Below are positions 46,865 to 58,211 of a DNA stretch of 64,000 nt, in pieces. A program made the translations under genes and the position numbers. Numbering within the stretch: position 1 is the first letter of the stretch; each line of letters starts with the position of its first letter. The notes below the pieces were generated by a model that was not told the DNA's origin, did not search any database, and saw nothing but the letters and a program-made list of their open reading frames with translations. This stretch comes from Marinomonas posidonica IVIA-Po-181. Its GTDB lineage: Bacteria > Pseudomonadota > Gammaproteobacteria > Pseudomonadales > Marinomonadaceae. The stretch lies in contig NC_015559.1 in assembly GCF_000214215.1 (NCBI RefSeq), positions 2,777,001 through 2,841,000 on the forward strand, read 5' to 3'.

Positions 46865-47725
46865 TTAGTTGTCTTGTTGTATACCAACGATAACCCAGTT
46901 ACCGCTTGCAGAAGATAGATTTTTCTCTAAATGCCAAATTTCATTGGTTTCAGAGGTTTCATCTCCCTCTTTAATCCATCCTGAAAATTGCAAAGAAATC
47001 GACGCAGTGGATCCTGACATTTCACCGCGCACTAACTCTACCATTAAAGAAACAACTTCTGTGGCTGGCTTATTGTCACCATGTTTAGCACGCTCAGTTA
47101 CCAACATATTGTAAAGCTCAGGGCTAACATAATCCAAGATGGTATCAAAATTGTTGTCATCCCAGGCTTTTTGCAGCAACACATAATGCTTCTTCGCTTC
47201 CGCGACAAAGGCTTGCTCATCGAAACCAGGTGGCAACTGCATGTCTGGCATACCACCAAAACCGGACAAACCAGGCATGGCGGTCGGTTGAGCAGGTTGA
47301 GACGCACCTGACATATCACGGTACATGCCACCAGCTTGCGCCTGTGCTTGAGCCGCCTGACGTTTTGGCGCAATGAAAAACTTGTAAATCAAGAAGCCAA
47401 TCAAGGCAAATAACAAGATATCTCCGAACGAAATACCATCAAAAGCGCCGCTGCCTAACAAGGCTGCAAATAGGCCGCCAGCAAGCAAACCACCCAACAG
47501 ACCGCCACCTAGACCACCCAAAAAGCCTTTGCTTTTAGTCGAACTATTCGTACTGTTAGTTGCTTTAGAGGTCGAATTAGTCGCACTTTTTTGCTTGGAA
47601 ATAGAGAAGCTTTTACCAAAGCTTTTACCACCACCAAACTTTTTAGCTTGCACTTCAGCGCTGTACCCACCCGCGCCGATTGCTAAAATAAACGCCATAA
47701 ACATGGCAAATGCAGTTGTTTTCAC
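46865..47725 (-). CDS. Tim44-like domain membrane protein
   Basis: The 286-residue protein has a signal or anchor at its start (FAMFMAFILAIGAGGYSAEV), then a Ser/Thr/Asn/Lys-rich stretch and a glycine-rich membrane segment (LGGLGGGLLGGLLAGGLFAA), a further span (ILLFALIGFLIYKFFI) and a C-terminal Tim44-like domain (about 165-285: FDEQAFVAEAKKHYVLLQKA, ending NWVIVGIQQ). The bacterial function of this family is unknown. It lies 13 bases after trpS on the same strand, possibly one transcript. Confidence 0.87.
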   Translation of the reverse strand: MKTTAFAMFMAFILAIGAGGYSAEVQAKKFGGGKSFGKSFSISKQKSATNSTSKATNSTNSSTKSKGFLGGLGGGLLGGLLAGGLFAALLGSGAFDGISFGDILLFALIGFLIYKFFIAPKRQAAQAQAQAGGMYRDMSGASQPAQPTAMPGLSGFGGMPDMQLPPGFDEQAFVAEAKKHYVLLQKAWDDNNFDTILDYVSPELYNMLVTERAKHGDNKPATEVVSLMVELVRGEMSGSTASISLQFSGWIKEGDETSETNEIWHLEKNLSSASGNWVIVGIQQDN

Positions 47726-47738
47726 AGTTCTTCTCCGA

Positions 47739-48746
47739 TTATTTAAAATTCACTAGACCAACCGCGTTGCGTAGGTCTGAAACCATACGACGTGCACGTG
47801 CACGTGCTTTTTCAGCGCCAGCTTGAAGTACGTCTTCGACATACGCTGGATTCGCCATCAATTCATGATATTTTTCACGAGACTCAGCCAGTTGACCATT
47901 AATCAAGGCAAAGAGTTCCTTCTTCGCTTCACCCCAAGCAATGCCATCGACAAACTTCTGACGCATCTCAGCGGTTTGTTCAGGTGTCGCAAACGCTTGG
48001 TAAATATCAAATACCGTTGAATCGTTTGGATCTTTCGCTTCACCAGGTTCTAACAAGTTGGTTTTAATCTTGTTGATGCCTTTTTGCAGCTTCTTCTCTG
48101 TTTCAAACAATGGAATCGTATTGTTGTAACTCTTACTCATCTTACGACCATCAAGGCCTTTTAGGATCGATCCTTCTTCCCCAACCACTGCTTCGGGCAA
48201 CACAAAATGCTCACCAAACAAATGATTAAAGCGACCAGCAATGTCACGGGCCATTTCGATATGCTGAATTTGATCGCGCCCAACAGGGACTTTGTGCGCA
48301 TTAAACGCAAGAATGTCCGCCGCCATCAACACAGGATAACAAAACAGTCCCATGGTGATGCCGAAATCTGGATCCTGTTCATTGGCTAGGTTTTCGTCTA
48401 CTGCCCCTTTGTAAGCGTGTGCACGGTTCATCAAACCTTTCGCTGTCACACAGGTCAGCAACCAATTCAATTCCGTAATTTCTGGAATATCCGATTGACG
48501 ATAAAAAGTTGCTTTATCCGTGTCCAATCCACAAGCTAGCCAGGTCGCTGCAATTTCCAAACGAGACTGTTTCACACGTTCGGGATCCTGGCATTTGATC
48601 AAAGCATGGTAGTCCGCAAGAAAAAAATAAGATTCGGTATTTTCTTGACGGCTTGCTTCGATCGCAGGACGAATCGCCCCCACATAGTTGCCTAAATGAG
48701 GAGTGCCTGTAGTGGTCACACCGGTTAAAACAATTTCTTTTGCCAT
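47739..48746 (-). CDS. trpS: Tryptophanyl-tRNA synthetase
   Basis: The 335-residue class I enzyme has the HIGH-like motif in [11 protein letters not shown] (about residue 15) and the KMSKS loop in [10 protein letters not shown] (about 195-205), both for ATP binding. It charges tRNA-Trp. Length is in the normal range. Confidence 0.96.
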   Translation of the reverse strand: MAKEIVLTGVTTTGTPHLGNYVGAIRPAIEASRQENTESYFFLADYHALIKCQDPERVKQSRLEIAATWLACGLDTDKATFYRQSDIPEITELNWLLTCVTAKGLMNRAHAYKGAVDENLANEQDPDFGITMGLFCYPVLMAADILAFNAHKVPVGRDQIQHIEMARDIAGRFNHLFGEHFVLPEAVVGEEGSILKGLDGRKMSKSYNNTIPLFETEKKLQKGINKIKTNLLEPGEAKDPNDSTVFDIYQAFATPEQTAEMRQKFVDGIAWGEAKKELFALINGQLAESREKYHELMANPAYVEDVLQAGAEKARARARRMVSDLRNAVGLVNFK

Positions 48747-48921
48747 TAGTGTTTACTCTTTTCCTACTTTACAAAGTGTCAAAATGTGCGCTTACCTTAT
48801 CACAAAACCTTGCCTTAGCACTGCTTGCAATAGAATATTTAATTCAATGTTTTCATACACTTTTTTGCTTTACGTATTGATGGCGTCAAAACCTATAAAA
48901 TCAAGTCATCCCCAGTCAGGC

Positions 48922-50832
48922 TTACAACTGTTTACCCCATAACGCTTCAAGCAGTCCCGAATAACGTTTAATACGAGATTCCGCCGCCAAACGAATGAGT
49001 GAACGGCGGCCCCACAAGGTAAAACGTTGCTTTGCCCTTGTAATGCCGGTATAGACAAGCTCTTTTGTCAAAACTGGTGACGGTGTCATAGGCAACACCA
49101 GTGCGACCTCTGAGAATTCAGACCCTTGAGATTTGTGTACTGTCATCGCAAACACCACTTCATACTCATTTAATCGACTTGGCAACAAGCCAACAAACTC
49201 ACCATCAGGTTGCATAAACCAAACCCTAAGCCGCTGCTCTTCATCGGCCAGACAAATTCCTATATCGCCATTAAACAACCCCAGTGCCGCATCATTACGG
49301 GTCAGAATAATGGCTTTCCCCGGATACCAAAGATGAGGGTCACGCAGCAAACCACGTTGATAAAAATATTGCTCAAAATGAGCATTTAGACGCTCAACCC
49401 CAAACTCACCTTGTCGTACCGCCGTCAAGATTTGGTATTGAGAAAACCTATGATAAACCGCCTTAATGTCTGCGCCTTCGCCAACCGCTTGCCAATAATC
49501 ATCATAGCCTTTGGCCAAACGCGCTATGTCTGGTTTGGTTTGATGATCATCCGGTTCATGCCATTGCACGTCTTGATAATCTTGATCAAGACACGCCATC
49601 ACATGATTCGCCTCACCGGTGTTCATGGCTTTCGCTAAATGACCAATGCCACTGTTGGCATCAAAGCGATAACTTTTACGCAATAAGGTTAGTACTCGAC
49701 TGATCGGCGGCGCCGTCGAATTGGCAAAACGCATCACCTCCTCTCCTGTACAAGCAAACAAGTGATCCGCCCAATTCGGTTGAAAATACGCTTGTTCAAT
49801 ACCATAGGACAAATCACCGAGCACACTGCCAGCTTCAACCGAAGCCAGCTGATCTTTATCTCCCAACAAAATCAAGCGAGCGTGGCTTGGTAAAGCATCA
49901 ATCAATTTGGCCATCATTGGCAAATCAACCATGGACACTTCGTCGACCAGTAACACATCCAGATGCAATGGATTATCACTATGATGCTTAAAACGGCTGC
50001 GCCCGAAGTCGCTCCCTAACAAACGATGCAATGTGCTCGCCTGCTCTGGAATAGCATGTTTAATGTCATCACTTAGGGGCAAAGAAGCCTTAGCTCCAGC
50101 AATCGATTCGGTTAACCGAGCCGCCGCTTTTCCTGTGGGGGCTGCCAGTTCGATGCGCAGTCTTTGACCTTGTTGCTGAGATTCCGCCACCAGTAAGGCT
50201 AATAATTTGGTCACTGTGGTGGTTTTCCCGGTTCCCGGACCACCGCTAATAACGGAAAATGGCAAGCTTGCTGCATTGGCCACCGCCACTTTCTGCCAAT
50301 CAAGCTCGTGGCTATCAGCGGGAAATAACGAACCAATCAAAGCATGATCGAATGGTCGAGTTGGCGCCGACAGTTGACGATTAATATAACTTAAGACCGA
50401 CTGTTCATATTGAAAATAACGGTAAAGGTACAAGCGAGTTCCTGCTAACACCATCGGCTTCTCTGTTATGGCTTCGGCTTGGCAAACCAGGTCTGATTGC
50501 CATAATTGTTGACACCATTGCTCAACAGAATGCACACCTGACGTCATTAAAACTTGCTGCAACTCATTAGCTCGAATGCCTTCCGGTGGCTGCAACCACA
50601 CATCGGCTAAATCCATACAGATATGTCCTGCTCCCAATGCCGCACTGGATAATGCGCCAGCCATTAACACCGCCACATGAGATTCACCAGCATGAGTGGC
50701 CAATTGCTCAATCCATTGCACGTCAATGGCCTTTAACATACCTCGGTTTCGCCAATCTGCCAAGCAGTGAACCTCATCAGAGAGAAGATCCATATCGGCG
50801 TTCAACCAATCCAATTGCTTAGAAGAGTCCAT
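48922..50832 (-). CDS. recD: Exodeoxyribonuclease V subunit RecD
   Basis: The 637-residue 5'-3' helicase has Walker A ISGGPGTGKTTTVTKLLA near residue 190, VDEVSMVDLPMMAKL, LLGDKDQLASVEAGSVLGDL, and the late motif VFAMTVHKSQGSEFSEV. The ATG at 50832 is chosen because AGAGG lies eight bases upstream and the product then begins MDSSKQLDW; a longer frame from 50916 lies inside recB. It overlaps the recB stop by 14 bases, typical of translational coupling. RecBCD repairs double-strand breaks. Confidence 0.94.
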   Translation of the reverse strand: MDSSKQLDWLNADMDLLSDEVHCLADWRNRGMLKAIDVQWIEQLATHAGESHVAVLMAGALSSAALGAGHICMDLADVWLQPPEGIRANELQQVLMTSGVHSVEQWCQQLWQSDLVCQAEAITEKPMVLAGTRLYLYRYFQYEQSVLSYINRQLSAPTRPFDHALIGSLFPADSHELDWQKVAVANAASLPFSVISGGPGTGKTTTVTKLLALLVAESQQQGQRLRIELAAPTGKAAARLTESIAGAKASLPLSDDIKHAIPEQASTLHRLLGSDFGRSRFKHHSDNPLHLDVLLVDEVSMVDLPMMAKLIDALPSHARLILLGDKDQLASVEAGSVLGDLSYGIEQAYFQPNWADHLFACTGEEVMRFANSTAPPISRVLTLLRKSYRFDANSGIGHLAKAMNTGEANHVMACLDQDYQDVQWHEPDDHQTKPDIARLAKGYDDYWQAVGEGADIKAVYHRFSQYQILTAVRQGEFGVERLNAHFEQYFYQRGLLRDPHLWYPGKAIILTRNDAALGLFNGDIGICLADEEQRLRVWFMQPDGEFVGLLPSRLNEYEVVFAMTVHKSQGSEFSEVALVLPMTPSPVLTKELVYTGITRAKQRFTLWGRRSLIRLAAESRIKRYSGLLEALWGKQL

Positions 50833-53800
50833 ACTGTATTGCCTCTTGAGAAGTCGATTGACCACGTGTGTCATTCTCACCGATAGGTTTCCCTTGAAAC
50901 AGAGCATCCATGGCATTGACGTGCGCTAGAGTCAAACGCGTACGGAACACACCCGTTTCCTTTTGTGGCGACATACCACGCAAAAAGCCATAAACCACAC
51001 CACCTATATGGTGCTCATAATCATAGTGAGGCAAACGTTGCCGCAGCAGCCGGTGCAGAGCTAGGGTGTAAAGTTGATATTGCAAATCATAACGATGATC
51101 CAGCATCGCATGATTTAATGCTTCTTCACCGTAGTCTTTAAAGTCTTCCCCCAAATAATTGGATTTATAATCCAACACGTAATACCGACCTTGCCATTCA
51201 AACAATAGGTCAATAAAACCTTTCAACATGCCTTTTAGGGGGCGATCTTGAATCCTTGGCGCTTGTTTAGACAAAGGGTCATGGGTTCTGGCAAGCGCAT
51301 CCAATTGCAATGCATTCATATGGCTTACCGGTAAGAAAAATTCCATCTCTTTGCGACAAGCCGACACAGGTAGTGTGGCCAAGGTCGCTCCCGCCTCCAA
51401 TTCTGTTTGCAAAATATCCGGTAACCACTCAGTTAACACCGACTGCCAATCCTGAAAGCCATTTCGTTGATAATAAGCCGCCATATTAGCCTGCTGATTC
51501 GTTCGGATCAGATCCGCAAAGCTAGGCTTATCAATCGTCTCAAGCAGAGCTTTCCCTTCTAGCAAATCATGTAAAAAGGTTCCGGGCGCCGCGCCTCTTG
51601 GAAAGCTAAAGCGGTTCGCTTGCGGCTCTACTGTTAACTCAGCAATCGCCTCAGGTAAGGGCACTGACATGGCATCCATTGGTTCAACCGTCACTAACTC
51701 ATCTAAACCAGGTAAGCTTTCGTCACGAATCTCTTTGTCTTCCACCACCAGTGACGAATAACTGCCAATCCACCAGTCTCGTTCCACTCTTCCCATAAAC
51801 TCACGTGCGTTGGCTGATTCTAATGGTGCTTGCTGCATTTCAAATCGAGGTAGAACCGAAGGCTCTGATGGTAAGTCGACAAGCTTCATTTGCTTAAGGG
51901 TATGCGCTTCACACAATCGCAACAGACTTGGGTATAAATCCCCAGCAGCGAAGGCCTCACCTTCTGCCAATAACGCTCCCACACCACTTAAATGCACATC
52001 TAACGACGCTTCTCGACTCTTAGTGGCTTTTTTACCAACGTCCATACAGCCAATAAAACAAGCCTCTTTAGAGCGAGTTAATGCCACATAGGCCAATCGA
52101 ATTTCTGCAGCATACAATTCTTCTTTGTGTTGCTCGGTTTGCGCCTCATCTGGGTCGATCGCAATCCACAATTGCTGCTGTGCATCATGATAAAGGGCTG
52201 ACTTTTCCCTATCCTGATAAGGTGTCAGAGCAAAGGGCAAATACACAATGGGATATTCCAAACCTTTACTCTTGTGAATAGTCACAATACGCACCAGTTC
52301 AGCATCTGTTTCGAGACGAATTTTTTGCTCATCACTGTTGCCATTTGGCGACTGGATAGACAAACGAAGATAGCGTAAAACACCTTCTTTCGAATCCAAT
52401 TCCAAGGACTTTTCTTGAAGCTTTTCAGTAAGGTGCAAGAAATCAGTGAGGCGTCGTTCTCCGTCTACATGACGCAGCATGTTGGGGGCTAAGCTCACGT
52501 CCTGCATAAAAACGCGCAGCATGGGCAATAAGCCCTGTTGCTCCCACAAGGTTAAATACCCCTGGAAAGCCTGTACCCACTTTTCGTACACCACATCATC
52601 ATGATTCAATGTGTCTAATTCCAACAAGGACCAATCCACCAAACTGGTCGCCAACGCCGAACGCAACTTGCCTTCTTGGCCGTTAGACAGAATCGCCGTT
52701 AAAACGATTAACAACTCTCTGGCCTCAACCGTTTCAAATACCGAACCTTTGTCACTCAAATACACGCTGGCAATGCCACGTTGACGAAGGGCCTCTTTTA
52801 GCGCATTGGCTTGGCTGAAATTCGTCACCAACAAAGCCACGTCCTGAGGCCGCACACCTTGACCAGACAACGTCGCTTGTTGTTGCTGCCCCGACAATAA
52901 AAGCTCATGCAAATGGGCGGCACAGGCTTCGGCCATTTGCTCGCGATAATCCTTTGGTGAGACCGACTCTTCTGATGCTTGATACAAAAACTGCAATGCC
53001 GCTTGTGTCTCACCATGGCGCTGAAATTGCCCCAGTACACCTCGGTCTTGTACCGCTACAAAAGGAATCCCAGACACACGAAACGGAGAGTCTTGCGTGG
53101 TAAACAACGCGTTCACAGATTGAATCATGGCGGCGGATGAACGGTAATTGGTGGCCAGTGAATACACAGCGTCCACCTGTTTTTTGGCCGCCAGATAGGT
53201 ATAAATATCAGCCCCGCGAAAGGCATAAATGGCTTGTTTAGGGTCACCAATCATAATCAAACCAAGACTGGCCTGCGTGGTGCTTGCAGGCTGATAAACC
53301 TCAGAAAAAATACGATATTGCACCGCATCCGTATCCTGAAATTCATCAATAAGCGCGATAGGATAAAGCTGTCGAATCCGCTGCGCTAACTTGCCACTGT
53401 CATCTTGCGTCAAAGCCTGATCTAAGGAGGTTAGCAAGTCCGTAAAGGTCAGAGATTGAGTGGCTCGCTTCCACTCAGTCATGCGCTCTTTCACCTGTTG
53501 CCACAAGGATACTAAGAGCACTGCTTTTAGTTTACCGGCTTCAGGGAAAGCTTGTCGCAATTCGGCCACCAGCCCAAAGAAAGAATGCTGTGGCACCTCC
53601 CCTCCTTTGCTGATGCGAGTTGCATGTTCATTGGCATCAAACTTCTCTAAGCATTTATCCAGTTCAAAATGTCCAGATGTCGCCCACTGCTGCATGGCCG
53701 ATACATCTTTCGCAGGGTCCTTGCGCCAGAAGGTACGCTTAATGCCACTGTGTTCTAATGCATCAATGATATCTTGTGACTGCTCTAACCAAGTTTCACG

Positions 53801-54511
53801 AACAATTTGTATTTGCTGCTGAGCCGATTGTAAGGCGGCTTCCCAATCATAATCTGACGCCAATATTTTGGCGTCAGGCTGATTATTCAACAGATATAAA
53901 TCACGCAGCAGAGCGTCCGGCGTCGACCAAATGGGCTTTATCAACGCAACTTTGCTGTCACTCATTGGATAAAAAACACGCCGCCAAACATCCTTCACGG
54001 CCATCGCAAGTGGCGCCTGCTCATCCGTTTCAATGGTTTGCTGAAACAGCATACGACTTTCAAAGGCATTTTGACTGAGCATGCGCTGACAAAAACCATG
54101 AATGGTAAACACCGCTGCTTCATCCATTTGCTTCTCAGCATAAAGCAGTTTTTCAATCGCATCCGCTTGCTGTTCTGCCGTCATCACACTGAGCCACTGA
54201 GACAGAAAAACATCGTCACTCTGCTGCAATATTAAGGCTTTACGCGCGCCGCGAATACGAGCTCGAATTCGCGCTTTTAATTCCGCGGTGGCCGCTTCGG
54301 TAAAGGTCACCACCAGAATTTGATCTACCGTTAATGGCTGCTCCAAATCCCCTGGCTGACCCGTCGGCACCAATAAACGCAGATACAGGTTGGCAATGGT
54401 ATAGGTTTTCCCTGTCCCTGCACTGGCCTCAATAAGGCGTTTGCCAAACAGAGGAAACGACATGGCATCGAGCGTTTCCGGAATACTCTGTAAGTGATCG
54501 ATGTCGCTCAT
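50819..54511 (-). CDS. recB: Exodeoxyribonuclease V subunit RecB
   Basis: The 1230-residue helicase-nuclease has Walker A EASAGTGKTYTIANLYLR near residue 30, AAVFTIHGFCQRML, LIDEFQDTDAVQYRIF, VTIHKSKGLEYPIVYLPF and the C-terminal nuclease block with LDYKSNYLG (catalytic Asp and Lys). Size agrees with the family. Its start overlaps the recC stop by four bases. Together with RecC and RecD it resects ends until Chi-like sites are met; the Chi sequence of this organism is not evident. Confidence 0.95.
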   Translation of the reverse strand: MSDIDHLQSIPETLDAMSFPLFGKRLIEASAGTGKTYTIANLYLRLLVPTGQPGDLEQPLTVDQILVVTFTEAATAELKARIRARIRGARKALILQQSDDVFLSQWLSVMTAEQQADAIEKLLYAEKQMDEAAVFTIHGFCQRMLSQNAFESRMLFQQTIETDEQAPLAMAVKDVWRRVFYPMSDSKVALIKPIWSTPDALLRDLYLLNNQPDAKILASDYDWEAALQSAQQQIQIVRETWLEQSQDIIDALEHSGIKRTFWRKDPAKDVSAMQQWATSGHFELDKCLEKFDANEHATRISKGGEVPQHSFFGLVAELRQAFPEAGKLKAVLLVSLWQQVKERMTEWKRATQSLTFTDLLTSLDQALTQDDSGKLAQRIRQLYPIALIDEFQDTDAVQYRIFSEVYQPASTTQASLGLIMIGDPKQAIYAFRGADIYTYLAAKKQVDAVYSLATNYRSSAAMIQSVNALFTTQDSPFRVSGIPFVAVQDRGVLGQFQRHGETQAALQFLYQASEESVSPKDYREQMAEACAAHLHELLLSGQQQQATLSGQGVRPQDVALLVTNFSQANALKEALRQRGIASVYLSDKGSVFETVEARELLIVLTAILSNGQEGKLRSALATSLVDWSLLELDTLNHDDVVYEKWVQAFQGYLTLWEQQGLLPMLRVFMQDVSLAPNMLRHVDGERRLTDFLHLTEKLQEKSLELDSKEGVLRYLRLSIQSPNGNSDEQKIRLETDAELVRIVTIHKSKGLEYPIVYLPFALTPYQDREKSALYHDAQQQLWIAIDPDEAQTEQHKEELYAAEIRLAYVALTRSKEACFIGCMDVGKKATKSREASLDVHLSGVGALLAEGEAFAAGDLYPSLLRLCEAHTLKQMKLVDLPSEPSVLPRFEMQQAPLESANAREFMGRVERDWWIGSYSSLVVEDKEIRDESLPGLDELVTVEPMDAMSVPLPEAIAELTVEPQANRFSFPRGAAPGTFLHDLLEGKALLETIDKPSFADLIRTNQQANMAAYYQRNGFQDWQSVLTEWLPDILQTELEAGATLATLPVSACRKEMEFFLPVSHMNALQLDALARTHDPLSKQAPRIQDRPLKGMLKGFIDLLFEWQGRYYVLDYKSNYLGEDFKDYGEEALNHAMLDHRYDLQYQLYTLALHRLLRQRLPHYDYEHHIGGVVYGFLRGMSPQKETGVFRTRLTLAHVNAMDALFQGKPIGENDTRGQSTSQEAIQYGLF

Positions 54512-57500
54512 TCAGCTTGCTCCAAATGTCGATGCATGGGCAACCAAACCTGCTCACAAAGGCAAACAAAATGGGCTTTGTGTGCCGTTAGATCAGGGAA
54601 ATAACGTTGCCAATAAGCATCCTCTACTTCGCTTGACGTAAACGCACTGGTGCTTTCTTGATAGGTTTTTAAAGCCTGCGACCAAGCCGCATCATGGTCT
54701 TCCGCGGTTTTGCTGGCACAATAGCTTTTACACCAAGCATCGGCACTTTTTGCTGGAAGAGGCAAAGGCTGAGACAAACCGGATTGCAATAAGGCAGTCA
54801 ACTCAAGCAGATGCACTTGAGCCTCATTGGGTGGCAATATCACAAACTCATGTTCAAGCAGCTTGCCCGTTTTCAGCAGATTAATCAGATGATGTTGCTT
54901 GGCAGTACCTTGCGCGCACAATGCCAAATGCTCAATCCAAAAGCGCATTTTTTGATTGGCAGACACGTCCCCCATACGATAGGACAAACGCGTTGTAGCC
55001 GTCGGCATATCTAACCAAGTTTGCAAGGTCAAAGCACCCAAGGACAAATGCACTTCTAACGGCGGTAACTTTGCCAAATCGTATCCTTGCAGAACTTGAT
55101 AGAGCTGACGACATTGTTGCTGACTTTGCGCCAAGGATAAGCGGCCAAACGCACCGTATGGCATCACGCCAGTCAGTGCTAAACGCTGTAAAAACACTTG
55201 CTCTTCGCCATTCAACATGGCTTGTAATAAGGCATCTTTTAATTGATAACCCGTTAAACCATCAAGTGTAAAGGGTTCGTCTTCCAGCTCTTGCTCTTCT
55301 TTTAAGGACAAGTACGCTTTCAGCCGACGCTGAGTAAAATAACGCGTCGGATGACTCATAAAGCGCACTATTTCATCTAAAGCCAATGTATCGGTACCTT
55401 GCTCAAACGTGGCTAAAGGTGAAACGTCTCGCTCAACGTCTTGCTTCTTCGTCATCAAGGCTGGCAGCCAATGCTGGTTAAAACTGTAAAAAACGGACGG
55501 GCTATTTCCCATTTGATAATACAGTCGGTTGAAAGGCTGTAATGGGTGTTCAGTCACCACTTTATGTAAAAAAGCCTGTTGCGAACTATCTGGCGCAAGG
55601 TCTTGATCCTCATCAAAGACACAACTCTGACCTAAGTACTCCAGTAATTCGCTCAATAAGATGGATGGATTTTTCTCGCTGTTGTCCTGAATACTGCGAC
55701 CGACATAGCTCAAGTAAAACACCTCTCGAGCAGACATTAAGGCTTCTAGGAAGAGGTATTTGTCGTCTTCACGGCGACTACGGTCACCACTGCGATAATG
55801 GCCAACCATCAAATCAAAGCCCATCGGCGCCACACTGCGAGGATAATCTCCCTCGTTTAACCCTAAAACACAGATCACTTTAAACGGCACAGAACGCATT
55901 GGCATCAGGGTGCAGAAGTTGACTCGGCCGGCTAAAAATCGCTGACTACCTTGCGATTCTTGTAGCCTTGGCGCGAGCAATTGTCTGACCACTAATTGGT
56001 CTAAAACGTCGTTATATTGGGCATGCTGCCACTCCGACATTAACGCATCAAGCTGATTCGACAATAACTCTCGAAATGTGTCCTGTTCTTCCAGTAAGAA
56101 AAAATCGTCCGCCAAGGCATACAAGGTTTTCACCCAGCCACTCGGTTGCAGTGGTTGCTGTAAACTCTCTTGTGCTTGATGTATCAACGCCAGAAATTCA
56201 GCGAGCTTACCAGCGACCACCGCTTCTAATCCTTCGACATCCCCATAACTCAAGGTTTCTTGCCAAATATGATCGTGCCCCATGGCATACCCCAACAACA
56301 TACGACGGACACCATTTAGCCAAGTATGAGAGACTTGTTTTGGCAGCTGATGTTGTTGTGCCGTTTGTTCATCCAATCCCCAACGAATACCCACTTCCAC
56401 TGACCATTGACGGATCCGGTCAAGCTCATGAGCGGAAAGATCAAAGCGGGCCATTACCGCTGGCACTTCTAAGACACTGATCAATTCCGACAAGGTAAAG
56501 CGACTTTCGCCCAATCCCAACAGATATAAATACGCATCAACAATGGGGTTTTCCATGCCACCTGATTGATCAATCAGCGCGAATGGAATGTGTTTATTGC
56601 CTTCAGCTTGACCAAACACAGCACGAACAAACGGGCTGTAAGTATTCACATCCGGCAACATAACAATGATGTCTTTCGGCGTCAGCTGTGGATCACGCTC
56701 AAACATATCGAGCAATTGATCGTGCAATACTTCCACTTCTCGTAACGGACTGTGGCACACATGCACACGAATGCTCTGATCATCGGCTGCGATTGGATGT
56801 CGATAGCCGCTGTTACTTAAATGAAGATCGGTTTCTTGTTGCGCGCCATGGTTTTCAAGGGTTAAAACATCCTGCTGAACCCATTGTAAAAGCCCTGAGC
56901 GATCAGATGTTTGGTAATCTTCGAACACCTCTAATTCATCGTTTGCAATGTCTTGTAGTTGCCCTATGTAATCTCTTCCTAAGCGTCCCCAACTGGCGAG
57001 CAAAGGGTTAGCATCAAGGTGTAACGCCTCTAATCGCAAACCCGGCTTTACATTCTGACGCTTAATTTCACGCCCAAGATAATGCTTATCCACTATATCG
57101 CCCCAGTAAAAACGACACGGATTCTGTAGAAATAAGTGCATCTCAATCCAACCAGAATCTGCCAGGACACGAAGAGACTCTAGGGTATTGGGCGGTAAGG
57201 AAGACACCCCAAAAATAAAGATTCGCTCCGGTACACCACTTGGTCGCACGCCCGATGCACAGGCTTCGGTTAGAGCTTCGATTAAATTACCACGGTGATA
57301 AAGAGAGGCACCTTGCTGACTGATGTCTGAGACGAGATCGCGCCATAAAATGGCTTGCCAAGGCTGTTCTAAAAAATGCTGCTGTAAAAATGGATCATCA
57401 ACATGATTGGCCTCCCAAGCGGCAATCCAATCTGGTCGATACACCAAATATTGATCATAAATATCCGCAATACTGCTACACAGTTGAAAACATCGAACCT

Positions 57501-57861
57501 GACTGTCATCCTCACTGAGATACCAAGCTAACGCCGCAAACTCAGGCTCAGCCAACCTGAATTCTAAAATGCGCATTAGGCGCCAAACTAAAAACGGCTT
57601 ATTAAATTCACTTTGTGGCGGTATATCAGATAAAGCTTGTTTAAAGGTATGCCAAACAAAAGTAGACGGCAGAGGAAAGGTTAATCCGGCTGAAATGGAA
57701 TGAGATTCCGCTAAGCGCATTTTTAACCACTGCGCCATACCAGGGTTCTGCACCAGAATGTGTTCGTCATCAAATGGGTTGTCTGGCGGTGATACCGCCA
57801 AGATCTTCGCCAGTAATACAGCCAGATCCTCTAACCGATTACCTGTATATAGCCGAAACAT
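54508..57861 (-). CDS. recC: Exodeoxyribonuclease V subunit RecC
   Basis: The 1117-residue protein begins MFRLYTGNRLEDLAVLLA and contains ILVQNPGMAQWLKMRLA, YRPDWIAAWE, the block IFIFGVSSLPPNTLESL and a central LGLNEGDYPRSV region. These are RecC hallmarks; the helicase motifs are inactive in this family and RecC recognises Chi. In E. coli a protease gene separates recC and recB; here they overlap directly. Confidence 0.94.
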   Translation of the reverse strand: MFRLYTGNRLEDLAVLLAKILAVSPPDNPFDDEHILVQNPGMAQWLKMRLAESHSISAGLTFPLPSTFVWHTFKQALSDIPPQSEFNKPFLVWRLMRILEFRLAEPEFAALAWYLSEDDSQVRCFQLCSSIADIYDQYLVYRPDWIAAWEANHVDDPFLQQHFLEQPWQAILWRDLVSDISQQGASLYHRGNLIEALTEACASGVRPSGVPERIFIFGVSSLPPNTLESLRVLADSGWIEMHLFLQNPCRFYWGDIVDKHYLGREIKRQNVKPGLRLEALHLDANPLLASWGRLGRDYIGQLQDIANDELEVFEDYQTSDRSGLLQWVQQDVLTLENHGAQQETDLHLSNSGYRHPIAADDQSIRVHVCHSPLREVEVLHDQLLDMFERDPQLTPKDIIVMLPDVNTYSPFVRAVFGQAEGNKHIPFALIDQSGGMENPIVDAYLYLLGLGESRFTLSELISVLEVPAVMARFDLSAHELDRIRQWSVEVGIRWGLDEQTAQQHQLPKQVSHTWLNGVRRMLLGYAMGHDHIWQETLSYGDVEGLEAVVAGKLAEFLALIHQAQESLQQPLQPSGWVKTLYALADDFFLLEEQDTFRELLSNQLDALMSEWQHAQYNDVLDQLVVRQLLAPRLQESQGSQRFLAGRVNFCTLMPMRSVPFKVICVLGLNEGDYPRSVAPMGFDLMVGHYRSGDRSRREDDKYLFLEALMSAREVFYLSYVGRSIQDNSEKNPSILLSELLEYLGQSCVFDEDQDLAPDSSQQAFLHKVVTEHPLQPFNRLYYQMGNSPSVFYSFNQHWLPALMTKKQDVERDVSPLATFEQGTDTLALDEIVRFMSHPTRYFTQRRLKAYLSLKEEQELEDEPFTLDGLTGYQLKDALLQAMLNGEEQVFLQRLALTGVMPYGAFGRLSLAQSQQQCRQLYQVLQGYDLAKLPPLEVHLSLGALTLQTWLDMPTATTRLSYRMGDVSANQKMRFWIEHLALCAQGTAKQHHLINLLKTGKLLEHEFVILPPNEAQVHLLELTALLQSGLSQPLPLPAKSADAWCKSYCASKTAEDHDAAWSQALKTYQESTSAFTSSEVEDAYWQRYFPDLTAHKAHFVCLCEQVWLPMHRHLEQAE

Positions 57862-57959
57862 TCTGTGTCCTTAACGACATTTATCGCCACAATGCAAAGT
57901 CATAAAGAGATAAGAATACCACAACAAAACACTAAGAATTAAGCCGAACAAAGAGAGTT

Positions 57960-58035
<76 letters not shown>

Positions 58036-58092
58036 ACATCACGCGATTGCGTTTTGCAGAAGGTTTTCAAAACCTTAAAGGGAAGTGTTTTA

Positions 58093-58168
<76 letters not shown>

Positions 58169-58211
58169 ACAAAACAGCGCAGAATTTTATGGGTGCGGAT
58201 GTTTCCTGTCA